A stretch of DNA of 64,000 bases from Teratosphaeria epicoccoides. Lineage: Eukaryota > Ascomycota > Dothideomycetes > Mycosphaerellales > Teratosphaeriaceae. This document shows positions 38,974 to 48,768 of the stretch, piece by piece. The position numbers and the translations under genes were made by a program. How positions within the stretch are numbered: position 1 is the first letter of the stretch; every line of letters starts with the position of its first letter. The stretch is from NCBI GenBank assembly GCA_021401465.1, contig JADDMT010000129.1, forward strand, positions 1 through 64,000. The letters run 5' to 3'. The notes below the pieces were generated by a model. The model worked only from the letters and a program-made list of their open reading frames with translations, ran no database searches and was not told the DNA's origin.

Positions 38974-41796
38974 ATGAGTTACCAGCCCTACGACGAGGGC
39001 TATGGGGAGATCCCTCAGTACCCCAGTGGCCAACCTCGACCGCAAAATCATCGGCAACAGCAGCACTACTATCACACACGACGAATGCCCTCTCCGGACG
39101 GGCAGCAGAGAAGAGGCCCGCCACTGGTTGATGCAGGGCATGGTCCGTCACCTCGAGCGCAACGACCGATCAGGTCCGACCAACCCAGCGCTGGAGTCTC
39201 AGGTGGCCGGCCGCGACAGCATGCGGAACCGCACGCAGATGGAAATGAGAATCTGTACGATGGGCGCGCGTATGGTGGGTCAGATTATGTAGAGTATGAG
39301 CCTGATCAGTGGCCGCTACCAACACCGGTAGCCCCATACCGTCAAGAGCGCAGGGCACCAAGTCCGCAGCGTAACAGTCCTAGACGACCACCGCAACGCC
39401 CACAACGTCCTGATGCGCAGCCAACAAGTATCGATCCCTCGTGGCAACCGGGACGTGCTGCGCCAATGTCGAGCAGACAGCAACTTCCACCTCCGCCTCC
39501 ACCGCCCGTACACCATGGGCCCGGCCACTGGACAGGCGAAGGCTACTCTTCACCTTTCGTCTACTCGCACCCACAGTCTTCGCTACCATCGCAACATAAC
39601 ACGTACCAGCAGGGTACGTATGGACAGGCGAACAAGCGACCGCCACTCGGTCCGCCGCCCTCCGCGAGGAGAGGACCTGCATCGTACTACCCACAAGTTG
39701 GACCAGTGCATCCAATCGTAGAGGAAACGGACAGCAATCGAAGCAGCATACGGACCGGAGCCGGCCGTGACAGTACCAGATCGTACAATAGCAGCAATGC
39801 GATACCAATCGCAATATCCGACCACTATTTCCAGCGCCAGCGCAGCACACATAGCCTGGCAGGTGCAGAGCGTCCCTTTTCCGAGCATCCCACAAGTATT
39901 TACAGCGAGGAGAACTACACACGTCCGCCACTACCATCGCACCTCCTGGAGCATGAGGGAAGCAGCATTGAAGAAGAGCTAGAGCCGACTGAGTACGCGA
40001 GGCGAGTGCCTAGCCCGGAGCCTATATCACTGGTCAGACACGCAAGTTACGGAAGGAAGAGTAAGCCTACTCTGACCACAGTGAAAGCTCCTGATCGCGT
40101 GCGACGGGCGGCCGATCGAGATGGCATAGCCGCTCCACCGGGCCGGCAGCACGCCGAGGCTGTAGGGCCGTCTTTGGAGACGGGAACGGGCTCGAGCGAC
40201 AGTCGGCCATCCGACGATGTTGAAGTGGACGAGAAGCGTCTCGAGGCAGACGTCGCTGCTGCGGATGTCGCTGCGCCGGCACACGTGCAGGCGCCACACG
40301 AGCCGGAAGCCAAGATCCCGGACGCGACAAGCACTCGCGAGAATGCATTGGCCAAGGACGCAGGGCTGTCGAGTTCTTCTAGCGTGGAGTCGGATGAGGG
40401 TCTCGAGAATCAGGAACCGAAGAGAAAGCCGTCACGAGAAGTTTCAGGCTCCGCCGTTGGCAAACAGAGCACTTCCCGGTCCAGAGACCCGAGTCTGCGT
40501 GTGGGTGTTGTAGAGGCTGATTCTGATCACACGACCAGCCGAAAGATCGTGGCTGAATTGGCAGCAGGCGCTGCACTGCACTCGAGTGAGGACGTGTCTG
40601 GAAAAGATTTGAAGGAACTTAGACGACCGAATCCTGGCTTTTCTGCGCGCGCCGGCAAGCGCCGCCCGTCCAGGCTCAACGTTGACGCTGTTAGAGACGC
40701 GGAGGCGAGAGGCTCACTGACATCCCTGCCTGATCTCATTAAACGCGCCACCCGTCTGGCCTCCAACCTTGATAGAGGCAAGACTGCATCGCGCCTTGGC
40801 GTGAACTGGATGGAAGGCGCGTCTGATCCCGACTACAAAGGAAGTGACAAGCGAGCGAGCGGTAGTATCACAGACATGCTTGCAAACTTCCCGTCACCAG
40901 GCATCAATGGCACCCCTCCTGGGAGCCGCAATGGATTTCGGTCATCTTGGCGTGGACGAAATACGCCTAGCAAGTTTCTGCCAAGCGAAAGTGACGCCGA
41001 CGAGTGCCAGAGAACGAAACGGGGCAGAAGATGTTGCGGCATGTCACTCCGGCTTTTCATCTTTATGCTGCTGTTGCTCTTTGCGCTGGTTGCTGCTGCG
41101 GTGGTTGTGCCAGTAGTGCTGGTGGTGTTGCCCAAGGACGATGCAAGCGCAAGTGCGGCGGCAAACGACAAAGCTCTCAAGAACTGTCAGTCAGATCTCA
41201 AGTGCGCAAATGGCGGGGCTAACGTTATCACGGCCACAGGATCTTGCAAGTGCGTCTGTGTCAATGGTTTTACTGGATCCACATGTGATACAGCCTCTGA
41301 GGCGGCCTGCACAACTGTGTCGATTGGCAATATCACCAATGCCACGGTGGGTGACCAGATACCCAGACTCATCTCTGGCGCCAGCTCGAACTTCAGTGTA
41401 CCGCTTGACGAGCAGACGTTGCTGGGACTTTTCTCGGACAACGATCTGAGCTGTGCATCGGAGAATGCGCTTGTGGTCTTCAGTCTCAAGAGCAAACGAG
41501 ATCGCCCTGCTTTGGTCTCCATCGAGAGACGACAAGATACAGCATCCAACAGCGGCACACCGTCGGACAGTACCACTCTTGACTTCGCCCGTGTGGCAGT
41601 GCTGTACCTTTTCCAAGTATCTGGACAACTGGGTTCCGCTGTCACTGCCCAAAGCAATCTGCAGAAGTTCTTCGGCGAAGGTCGGGTCATTGACGGTCAG
41701 AGCATCAGTGCCAGCAATGTGAGCCTCGGTAACAGCTATGCGGCGGACTTGGTTAACTATACGATCCAGCTGGCGAACGGAACGACTATCGGTTGA
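38974..41796 (+). CDS. Type II membrane protein with an EGF-like ectodomain and a disordered cytoplasmic tail
   Basis: A single exon of 940 residues; the ATG at 38974 gives MSYQPYDEGYGEIPQYPSG. Residues 1-685 are disordered, rich in Pro, Gln, Ser, Arg and Asp. A basic KRGRRCCG precedes one long hydrophobic helix at about 691-722 (LRLFIFMLLLLFALVAAAVVV...VVLP), so the N-terminus is cytoplasmic by the positive-inside rule. Outside, residues about 738-772 form an EGF-like Cys cluster (C-x6-C-x3-GG...CKCVCVNGFTGSTC), followed by a Thr/Asn-rich ectodomain with several N-glycosylation sites (NIT, NAT, NFS, NVS, NYT, NGT). Similar fungal proteins exist as uncharacterised cell-surface sensors; function unknown. 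Confidence 0.85.
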   Translation: MSYQPYDEGYGEIPQYPSGQPRPQNHRQQQHYYHTRRMPSPDGQQRRGPPLVDAGHGPSPRAQRPIRSDQPSAGVSGGRPRQHAEPHADGNENLYDGRAYGGSDYVEYEPDQWPLPTPVAPYRQERRAPSPQRNSPRRPPQRPQRPDAQPTSIDPSWQPGRAAPMSSRQQLPPPPPPPVHHGPGHWTGEGYSSPFVYSHPQSSLPSQHNTYQQGTYGQANKRPPLGPPPSARRGPASYYPQVGPVHPIVEETDSNRSSIRTGAGRDSTRSYNSSNAIPIAISDHYFQRQRSTHSLAGAERPFSEHPTSIYSEENYTRPPLPSHLLEHEGSSIEEELEPTEYARRVPSPEPISLVRHASYGRKSKPTLTTVKAPDRVRRAADRDGIAAPPGRQHAEAVGPSLETGTGSSDSRPSDDVEVDEKRLEADVAAADVAAPAHVQAPHEPEAKIPDATSTRENALAKDAGLSSSSSVESDEGLENQEPKRKPSREVSGSAVGKQSTSRSRDPSLRVGVVEADSDHTTSRKIVAELAAGAALHSSEDVSGKDLKELRRPNPGFSARAGKRRPSRLNVDAVRDAEARGSLTSLPDLIKRATRLASNLDRGKTASRLGVNWMEGASDPDYKGSDKRASGSITDMLANFPSPGINGTPPGSRNGFRSSWRGRNTPSKFLPSESDADECQRTKRGRRCCGMSLRLFIFMLLLLFALVAAAVVVPVVLVVLPKDDASASAAANDKALKNCQSDLKCANGGANVITATGSCKCVCVNGFTGSTCDTASEAACTTVSIGNITNATVGDQIPRLISGASSNFSVPLDEQTLLGLFSDNDLSCASENALVVFSLKSKRDRPALVSIERRQDTASNSGTPSDSTTLDFARVAVLYLFQVSGQLGSAVTAQSNLQKFFGEGRVIDGQSISASNVSLGNSYAADLVNYTIQLANGTTIG

Positions 41797-42351
41797 AACA
41801 TCATTTTTCGGGCCACTTTAAACCTTCGGCTATATGGTTCCAATATGAATCCCTTCATGCATATCGCGTTCGAGCGAGCATGGTCTTCAGTATTGCTTGA
41901 TTTGCCAGCTACATGTACAGGACAGGATCCTCGAAAGAAGTGCTGCGTTCGGCGCACATTGCCACATAGCACAGCTGCAACGAAATGTCCACTCTGGAGC
42001 ATGTCGCGATCCTGGATGGGAAGTTGGCGCCGGTCTGGACGTAGCAGAACAAACTCTGGCGAGAGGCGTTTGCGCCAACTTCAGAAATTTAGACAGATCA
42101 TGATGAGCTCAGAGCGGGCATTGCGTCGGCATCACGCGGTCGGAATCTCCTGGGTAATGTGTGATGCCGAGATGCGTCGATAAGATGAGTGAGATGTATG
42201 TAGTGAGCTGTATCATGGCGCGCAGAGAGCTTTGTCGACTTTGTGGTCCTTACCGTGTATCTCAATTCTTCCCCGAACTTGCTCCGAAATTTTCCAACGC
42301 CTCCACTGGACTTTTCATTTACATATTTTCCATCGACTTCTAGCAGCAGCC
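41797..42351. other. Intergenic spacer
   Basis: No supported feature in about 555 bp; presumably the 3' end of the EGF-like gene and the promoter of the SPOUT gene. Confidence 0.5.
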
Positions 42352-43441
42352 ATGGCGAGTCCGAAGAGCAAGGTGCGTCCTAGACCTCGATCAGCGCGAA
42401 TGCAACTGACAATACATCATGCAGAAACGAAAGACGAATAATGCCAACGCCGTTGTGGACGTCGACACTTCCAGGCCATCAGCCATCTTCAAACCAAACA
42501 GAGGTCGCACACATACACTCAGTCTGGCATTACCCGGAAGCATCATAGCGAACTCATCCACACCAGAGAAAAAAAGCTCACTAGCCGGTCAAATCGCTCG
42601 AGCATGTGCCGTCTTCTGCGTCGACGAAGTGGTGATTTACAACGATGGCACAGTACCTACCAGAGACCCTGAACCTAATGGCTACACCGCGTTCACCGAT
42701 CCCAATCATTTCTTGTACCACATCCTAAGCTATCTGGAAACTCCACCGCATCTTCGGAGGACGCTGTTCCCCATGCATCCGGATCTGGAGAAAGCGGGCG
42801 CGCTGCCGAGTCTGGATATGCCGCACCACCTGAGAAGTGACGAATGGTGTCCTTACCGGGAGGCCGTCGCGACAGGAAGAGCTAAGGGAGGAGGTACGAT
42901 GGTCGACACAGGGTTGCAGCAGCAGGTGACTGTGCCGATGGAAATTGAGAGGGATGCGAGAGTCACGGTGAAATTGCCCGACGGTGCGCAAGGAAGCGCT
43001 GGAGCAGTGGAAGCTGAAGCTGTGTCTCCCGATGCCCCCAGGGAGGAGGCAGGATACTACTGGGGCTACAGTGCACGACAGGCTGGATCGTTGAGCGCGG
43101 TATTCACAGAGTGTCCATTTGACGGCGGGTACGACTTCAGCATCGGCACCAGCGAGCGCGGCGAGCCAGTCACCAATCTCCTGTCGGCAGCAAATACGTC
43201 GTATGTTCAACCGAAATGGCAGCATCTTCTCATTGCGTTTGGCGGGGTTGCAGGGTTGGAGGCAGCATTTGCGAAAGACAGCGAGCTGCAGGGCGCTGGT
43301 GTTACCAATGTCCGTGAGCTTTTCGACCGCTGGACCAATCTGGTCACTGAGCAGGGCAGCCGCACTATACGGACGGAGGAGGCCGTCTGGATTGGGCTCA
43401 CGACATTACGACCCTTAGTGGCGGGAAGGGATGCCGTATGA
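42352..43441 (+). CDS. SPOUT-fold RNA methyltransferase (C9orf114/SPOUT1 family)
   Basis: Two exons, 42352-42372 (MASPKSK) and 42425-43441, separated by a 52-bp intron with GTGCGT donor, a CAACTGACAAT branch region and GCAG acceptor; 345 residues. The start gives a basic N-terminus (KKRKTNNAN), probably nuclear. The fold opens with TLSLALPGSIIANSSTPEKKSSLAGQIARACAVFCVDEVVIYND, the typical family start, then DPNHFLYHILSYLETPPHLRR and a closing HLLIAFGGVAGLEAAF knot region with an S-adenosylmethionine-type loop. Family members are predicted methyltransferases for RNA; the exact target is not known from sequence. Confidence 0.88.
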
Positions 43442-43701
43442 TCGAGAATGCTTGGTGTCTCATGCTCATGCTTGAGGTGCCAGCGGATTGACCTGACATT
43501 CAGGGTTCACCGGCTGCATCGTGTGCTGATTGACTGACGCATCAAAGATCGTAAACCTGTACTCATGTCTGGCGGCACAGACGCCGTCTAGCACTATAAT
43601 TAAACAAGTTGGCGTCTCATTGATTCGTCACGTCCATGGAACATCATGGCGGGCCCTGAAGCCATTTGCTTCCCTCGCCCTGCTGCGCACCGGACCAATG
43701 C

Positions 43702-44464
43702 TCAAGGGCAACCTGCCGTAGCACACTTGTGCTCCTGAGGCACGTTGCAGGCCACTGCAATCATAAGCAGCCAGAGCAACACCCAAAAGATTGGAATGAT
43801 GAAATTATGCAGCCACAGGAAGAACCACACGATCAGGAGAGCAGCAAATATGGCGAACTCAAACCATAGGAAGATGTCCAGAAGACGCCGATTCTGGAGA
43901 CGTTCGTTAGCAGCGCATCGGCGACGCGAGATCTGTGCGACTTACGATAGGTACGCCCCAAACCTTCCTGGAACCTCGTGCCTCGCCCACGATCGCAATG
44001 ACCCAAGCGCCAGTCGTCATGGTCAATGCAAGGAAGATTGAGCCGAGGGTGAGACAGGAGACATATCGATTGTAACTCCTGACGAAGATGAATCGGCGGT
44101 TGCGAGCTTCGAACTCATAGTCTTCAGCGCGGAGGAGGAGGAGCTCCAGAATTGCAACCACAAATTGCGTGAGGAGGATCAGCCACATGCTGATGCGCCG
44201 TGCTCTTAGGTCAGGGTGGGGTGTTAGTCAAGACGATAGTGAGAGAGTCACGTGACAGATGTTGCTTTCAACTCACAAGAGAGCGCCCTTGGCTTTCAAA
44301 CTCCATGCCGAGACGGTAAAATCGAAGCAGCTGCGTCCATCTCTGCCTCCTGCGTCCTGGACAGCAGGTGGCGGTTGTGTTCGGCCGGGCAGCTCGGTGG
44401 GAAACGTATGATGTTCATACCCAGGTGGCTCTCCAACAGTGGCGGGGGTGGGGTGCGGTGCCAT
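43702..44464 (-). CDS. Four-helix membrane protein (paralogue of the gene at 57817)
   Basis: Three exons, 44464-44277, 44204-43946 and 43893-43702, joined over introns of 72 bp (44205-44276) and 52 bp (43894-43945), both GT...AG, give 212 residues. The product has a Pro-rich hydrophilic N-terminus containing HHTFPTELPG, then KGALLARRISMWLILL and four transmembrane helices (helix 1 from MWLILLTQFVVAILELLLL, helix 2 around LTLGSIFLALTMTTGAWVIAIVGEA, helices 3 and 4 in the last exon), ending in Cys-containing residues. The second intron position is identical in the paralogue. The arrangement resembles a MARVEL-like four-pass protein, but the family is not firmly identified. Confidence 0.75.
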
Positions 44465-45254
44465 CGCGAGGGTGGCGAACAGATGGTGAGTGATGCTGTT
44501 ATGGTCTGTACACGCCGTACATGCCCTATCTTCGTTTGCTGGCTTCTCTAGACCACAATAAGGCCGCTGTCTATTCTGCTCGCGTGGTGCGCAATGCATT
44601 GAAAGCAGTGTGCGAGTGTGTACAAGGACCAGGGGAGGCATGCAGCCTTTAAACTCTGCCTTGACCTGCTCGGTAGTGAGTCGAGGACGAGCCGATGGTG
44701 CCGCCTTCCGAGCCCCGGCGAACTTCGAAGAGCATCGTCTGGCGTGGTGGAAGTGATGACCTCTTGGTTTTTTCTGGCAGCAGAGCAGATGTTCGCTAGC
44801 GGCCTTGAGCCGTCTTGGTTTTGGTGGTCTCGACCTGCAGCGCTAGTGGAATCGACTTGGCAGGTGGTTATTATGCAGATGGATAACTGATATTATTGCC
44901 ACGTGTGAAGTACAATGCAGCGCCTTAGGTAAGAAGGTTCGTAGGTGCAGCTGGGTTCCGTGGCGGGATATTGTCTCGGGTTCATCTTAATGGCAGTGCA
45001 CTTGGCGGCCGCATACAGCATTCTTTATTGATTATCTGGGCTTTGCATTATATTGAAGCTGAAAAGCGCCGAGCGTAACAGACAAGCAGAGTGGAACTGT
45101 GAGAGTCATAGTCCCTGCCTTGCTGGTATGGGAGGTAGAACTAGGCGGACGCCACTACGGCCAGACCCCGCAGCGCAATAACAATACCACCCCCCCCCCC
45201 GCCCCCCCTCCCTCCCTCCCTCCAGCTGGCACGACGCCGGCAATTAAGCACAAG
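44465..45254. other. Spacer with a C-rich tract
   Basis: 790 bp with no supported gene. Near 45189-45223 lies a run of cytosines followed by CCCTCCCTCCCTCC (G-rich on the opposite strand), which could form a G-quadruplex or i-motif. It lies just upstream of the broken alkylsulfatase. Confidence 0.55.
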
Positions 45255-47178
45255 TCAAAGACTTTCGTAAACCCCTCCCTCCGTCTTTCGCCGACACAGT
45301 CGACATTGAAGATGCCACCAGACGCCTCATTGCCACCTTCCAGCCTGGCGTCATTATCAAGAAGGCTTCGGGCAAAACTGTCCGGAGCTTGGAAGACTAC
45401 TCATTCCTAGACGAGCCATGCCCAGAGAGTCAAGACTTAAATCCAAGGCTGTGGCGGCCCTCTCAGCTACGTGCCAAGCAAGGACTCTTCCGAAGTCTGT
45501 CCAGGCATATACCAAGTTCGTGCGCTTGATCTCAACAACGTCACCTTTGTGGAGAGCAACACCGGGGTTATAGTCATTGCTCCTCTCAGATCAGCAAAGT
45601 GCGCGGCAGCAGCATGGCAGCTCTACAAGGACCATCGTGGCGAGCGAGCAATCAAGGGTACGATCTACAGCCATTCGCATGGGTTTGTTGATTTGAATGA
45701 CTTCTGACAAACAGATCGAGGCGATGCTACCATTGACGCGAGCGATCACGATATGGGCGCAAAGGACGTGATTGGCGACGGATGTGATCATGACCTGCCT
45801 ATACTAGCTCCAGAAGGCTTCATCGAGGCGATCGTGAGCGAGAGCATCCTCGCAGATCCGGCCATGAGGCAGCGCGCGACGTGTATGTACGGCAATGCTA
45901 TTCCGTGTGGCCTAAAAGGCCAGATTGGCACCGGGCTTGCACTCGTGTCGTCCGTCGGCACCACGTGTCTCATACCACCCAATGACCTGATCAAGGAAAA
46001 CTGGTGAGGAGCGCATGCTGGACGGCGTCCGTATCGGTTTCCAGATGGTGCCTGGAACTCAAGCTCCTAGCGAGATGAAGTTCTACTTTCCGGATCACAA
46101 AGCTCTGCTCATCGCTGAATGTGCTGTCAACTCGATGCACAATATTGTCACTCTACGAGGAGCACAAGTTTGAGATGCGAAAGCATGGTCTCGGAACCTG
46201 GACGAAAGCCGGGTATTGTGCGGCTATCGATCTGCCATTTCGTTCTCAAGTCACCTTTGGCCAACGTTTGGGCGAGATCGACTTGTTCAAAGATTGGAGG
46301 AGCAAAGAGATCTGTACGCCTATCTACCCGATCAAACTATCCGTCTCATGAACCTGGGACGGAACGGAACGGAGATAGCGGGGCAATTGCAGCTGCCGCG
46401 CGGCCCAGTCAAAGCCTGGCATTGTCAGGGATTCTATGGATCAGTCAGTCACAATGTCAAAGGCATCTACCAGAGGTACATGACCTGGTTCGACGGCAAC
46501 GCTGCCGACCTCTGGAGACATCCTCCCGCCGAAGAGAACAGACGGTAAGTTGACTCTATGGGCGGCATGGACAATGTCTGCTCGAAAGCGAAAATCATAT
46601 CTCGCTGCAAAGGACTTGAGATTTGTAGCGACGTCGCTAGACAACGATCTTGCAGCGTCTCCCGAACATGCGAGGGCCAAGGAATTGCAGGCAACGGTAT
46701 TTGAGCAGCTAGGTCACGGTGCCGAAAACGCCACATGGCGCAACTACTACCTTACTGTTGCACAGGTCCTGCGAGCTGACAAGGCGGCCGGCATGGTGGC
46801 AGGAGGACAGACACCGCTGGGCCCACACTGACTGTCGACCAATGGCTGGAAATCAAGGCTGTTCAGCTTGATGGCGAAAGAGCTGGCAAGAATCATTTCT
46901 CTATCGATGTGAATGTCGTGGCCGAAGCAGACTCCTCGTCGGAAGGCAGCTGGCGGATCAACTTGAGCAACGGAGCGCTTACCTACAGACGGCAGACCAC
47001 ACGTGCGGCGGAACCGGCTGATGTGACGATCACTGTTACTAGACAGCAATCATTGGATGGATTGAGAGGTGACGGGTTGCGGACAAAACAGCTGGAGGGC
47101 AACGCAGCAGTGTGGGAGCGGCTACTACAACTTACGTCTGTGCAGCAGGGGTCAAGGGGAGGACCTAGCCTGCTCTAA
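45255..47178 (+). pseudogene. Broken alkylsulfatase (BDS1/SdsA1-type metallo-beta-lactamase fold plus SCP2-like domain)
   Basis: Fragments of one long coding sequence are spread over at least five frame changes and several stops. Pieces in order: FADTVDIEDATRRLIAT and NPRLWRPSQLRAKQGLF (about 45283-45495), PGIYQVRALDLNNVTFVESNTG (from about 45501), the zinc site, APEGFIEAIVSESI (from about 45808), DGVRIGFQMVPGTQAPSEM (from 46021), a WPTFGRDR region, then GSVSHNVKGIYQRYMTWFDGN (from 46439) and a C-terminal LTVDQWLEIKAVQLDGERA with LSNGALTYR (SCP2-like) to the stop at 47178. The order fits linear alkylsulfatases. The metal-binding HxHxDH is changed to HSHGFVDL and the HHW motif to HLW. No functional product can be made. 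Confidence 0.85.
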
Positions 47179-47305
47179 TGCAGCATGATCAACGATATCG
47201 ACAGGTCTGAGCATCTTATCAAAAAGACACTCTGCGACTCAAACAGGAAGTCGTCATAGAGAACACTCTCACACCTCACGATTCTCTTCCTCTCATGACC
47301 ACAGT

Positions 47306-48257
47306 CTATTCATCCTTCCCCACCGCCCTCTTCTTAAAAAACCGACTCGTATCCCCCATCGGAAAGCTAAACCTCAACGCCTCCTGACACATCAGATTCC
47401 CCACCGTATAATACCCCAACATCCCACTGGCAAACGCAAACGCGCCACCCGCAATCTTCACCGCCTCCGCCTGCTCCGTCTTCCCATCCGCAGTCAAAAA
47501 GTATGACGCGGCGACCAGCGTGAAGGCCATCTGCACCGTAAAGAAAATCCCAATATACACCAAATTCAGCGGCAAACTCCCAATCAAAAAGCAAATATTG
47601 AAAACCGCCCACACTACCAACCACATCGTCAGTCTTTGAAACCCAAGGGAGGGGAAAGGAGGGGACCTCAACAAGAAACAAATCAAACAAACAAACAAAC
47701 AACAGCAGACACTTACTCAGCACAAAAAACCCCAGCGCGTTATTATACTCCACGCTCTCCGCCCCGCCGTACGCGGCCGCGACCCCGAAACTCGGCGTCA
47801 CGATGAAGCCGAAGCCCAAGTAAAACAGCCCGAAAGCACTCAACACCGTGTACGCGTACGTGTTCCCCAGCACGAGTTCCCACTGCGCCGTGACCACCAT
47901 GCCGATGCCCGCGACGGCGAAGAAGTCCCCGATGAACGCGTTCGTCACGCTCACGCCGCGCCAGCCCATGAGCGCGAAGGAGAGGGTGGTGAGCGTGGTT
48001 GCGAAGGCGCCGATGGCGAGGGCGGTGGGGGATCCGAGCTGGGATTTCAGGGTGATGGGGACGGGGATGTAGAAGGGTTGGCCAGGGCTGGCGGCGCCGG
48101 TGGTCGAGGACGAGGGGGAGATGCCGGCATGTTGTTGTTGGTGTTGTTGGTGGAAGAAAGCGATTTTGCCCGCGGCGAGTTTGGAGTAGCAGTCGGCGTT
48201 TGTTTCGACGTTTTTGAGGTCTTCGAGTTGTTCGACGCGGTTGGCGTGGCCGGACAT
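47306..48257 (-). CDS. GPR1/FUN34/YaaH-family membrane transporter (acetate/ammonium type)
   Basis: Two exons, 48257-47717 and 47613-47306, joined over a 103-bp intron (GTAAGT donor; acceptor GGTAG, branch CTGAC 15 bases earlier), give 282 residues. Six helices are expected: the first begins near LGSPTALAIGAFATTLTTLSFALMGWRG, followed by NAFIGDFFAVAGIGMVVTAQWELVLGNTYAYTVLSAFGLFYLGFGFIVTPSFGVAAAYGG and the last ones from NALGFFVLMWAVFN. The splice restores FVLMWAVFN, a typical family segment; using the nearer AAAG acceptor would give a stop. In this family NP is usual where SPT stands here, and a hydrophilic, His/Gln/Ser-rich N-terminus of about 60 residues precedes the membrane part. Likely an acetate or related monocarboxylate permease of the plasma membrane. 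Confidence 0.85.
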
Positions 48258-48768
48258 GGTTGACGAAGGAGTGGCCAGGCCTTGTCTCTGGGATGTGGTG
48301 AATAGTAAAGAAGCTAGACAGCAGGAATCAACTGAGGGTTATATCTTCAACCAACCCACCCGGTACTCTCACCCAATAGCTTCTAACTTTAAGCTTCACC
48401 TACGCAGCCGCCGGACACATATCTTTTGTATGTGCCACCCAGTAACAAGACAGCACGAAAAGAGGCTCACTTTCATCTCCAAGCACGCAATCTGGGGGGC
48501 TTGCAGCAAGAAGTGTAAGCTCTCTACTTGGGACCCGCCGATCGCTTACAATGACACCATCGACAAGCTTTTGATGCACACGCCGAGCAGAAGGCAGATT
48601 CTGAATTGCATGTGAATAATGTTCGCAATCCTCGAAACGTGATCGCTTGTGTTATGAACAGTTAACGTCGAAAGAAAAGTGCAGATGTGATCAGTCGCTG
48701 TGGTCCTCGATGCCGCACGCTTATATCGCTCAACTACATCTCAGATCCAAACATTCAGTACGCTGCCC
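48258..48768. other. Intergenic spacer
   Basis: About 510 bp between the GPR1-like gene (starts at 48257, leftward) and the 3' end of the RING gene. No ORF supported; it should include the GPR1-like promoter. Confidence 0.5.
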
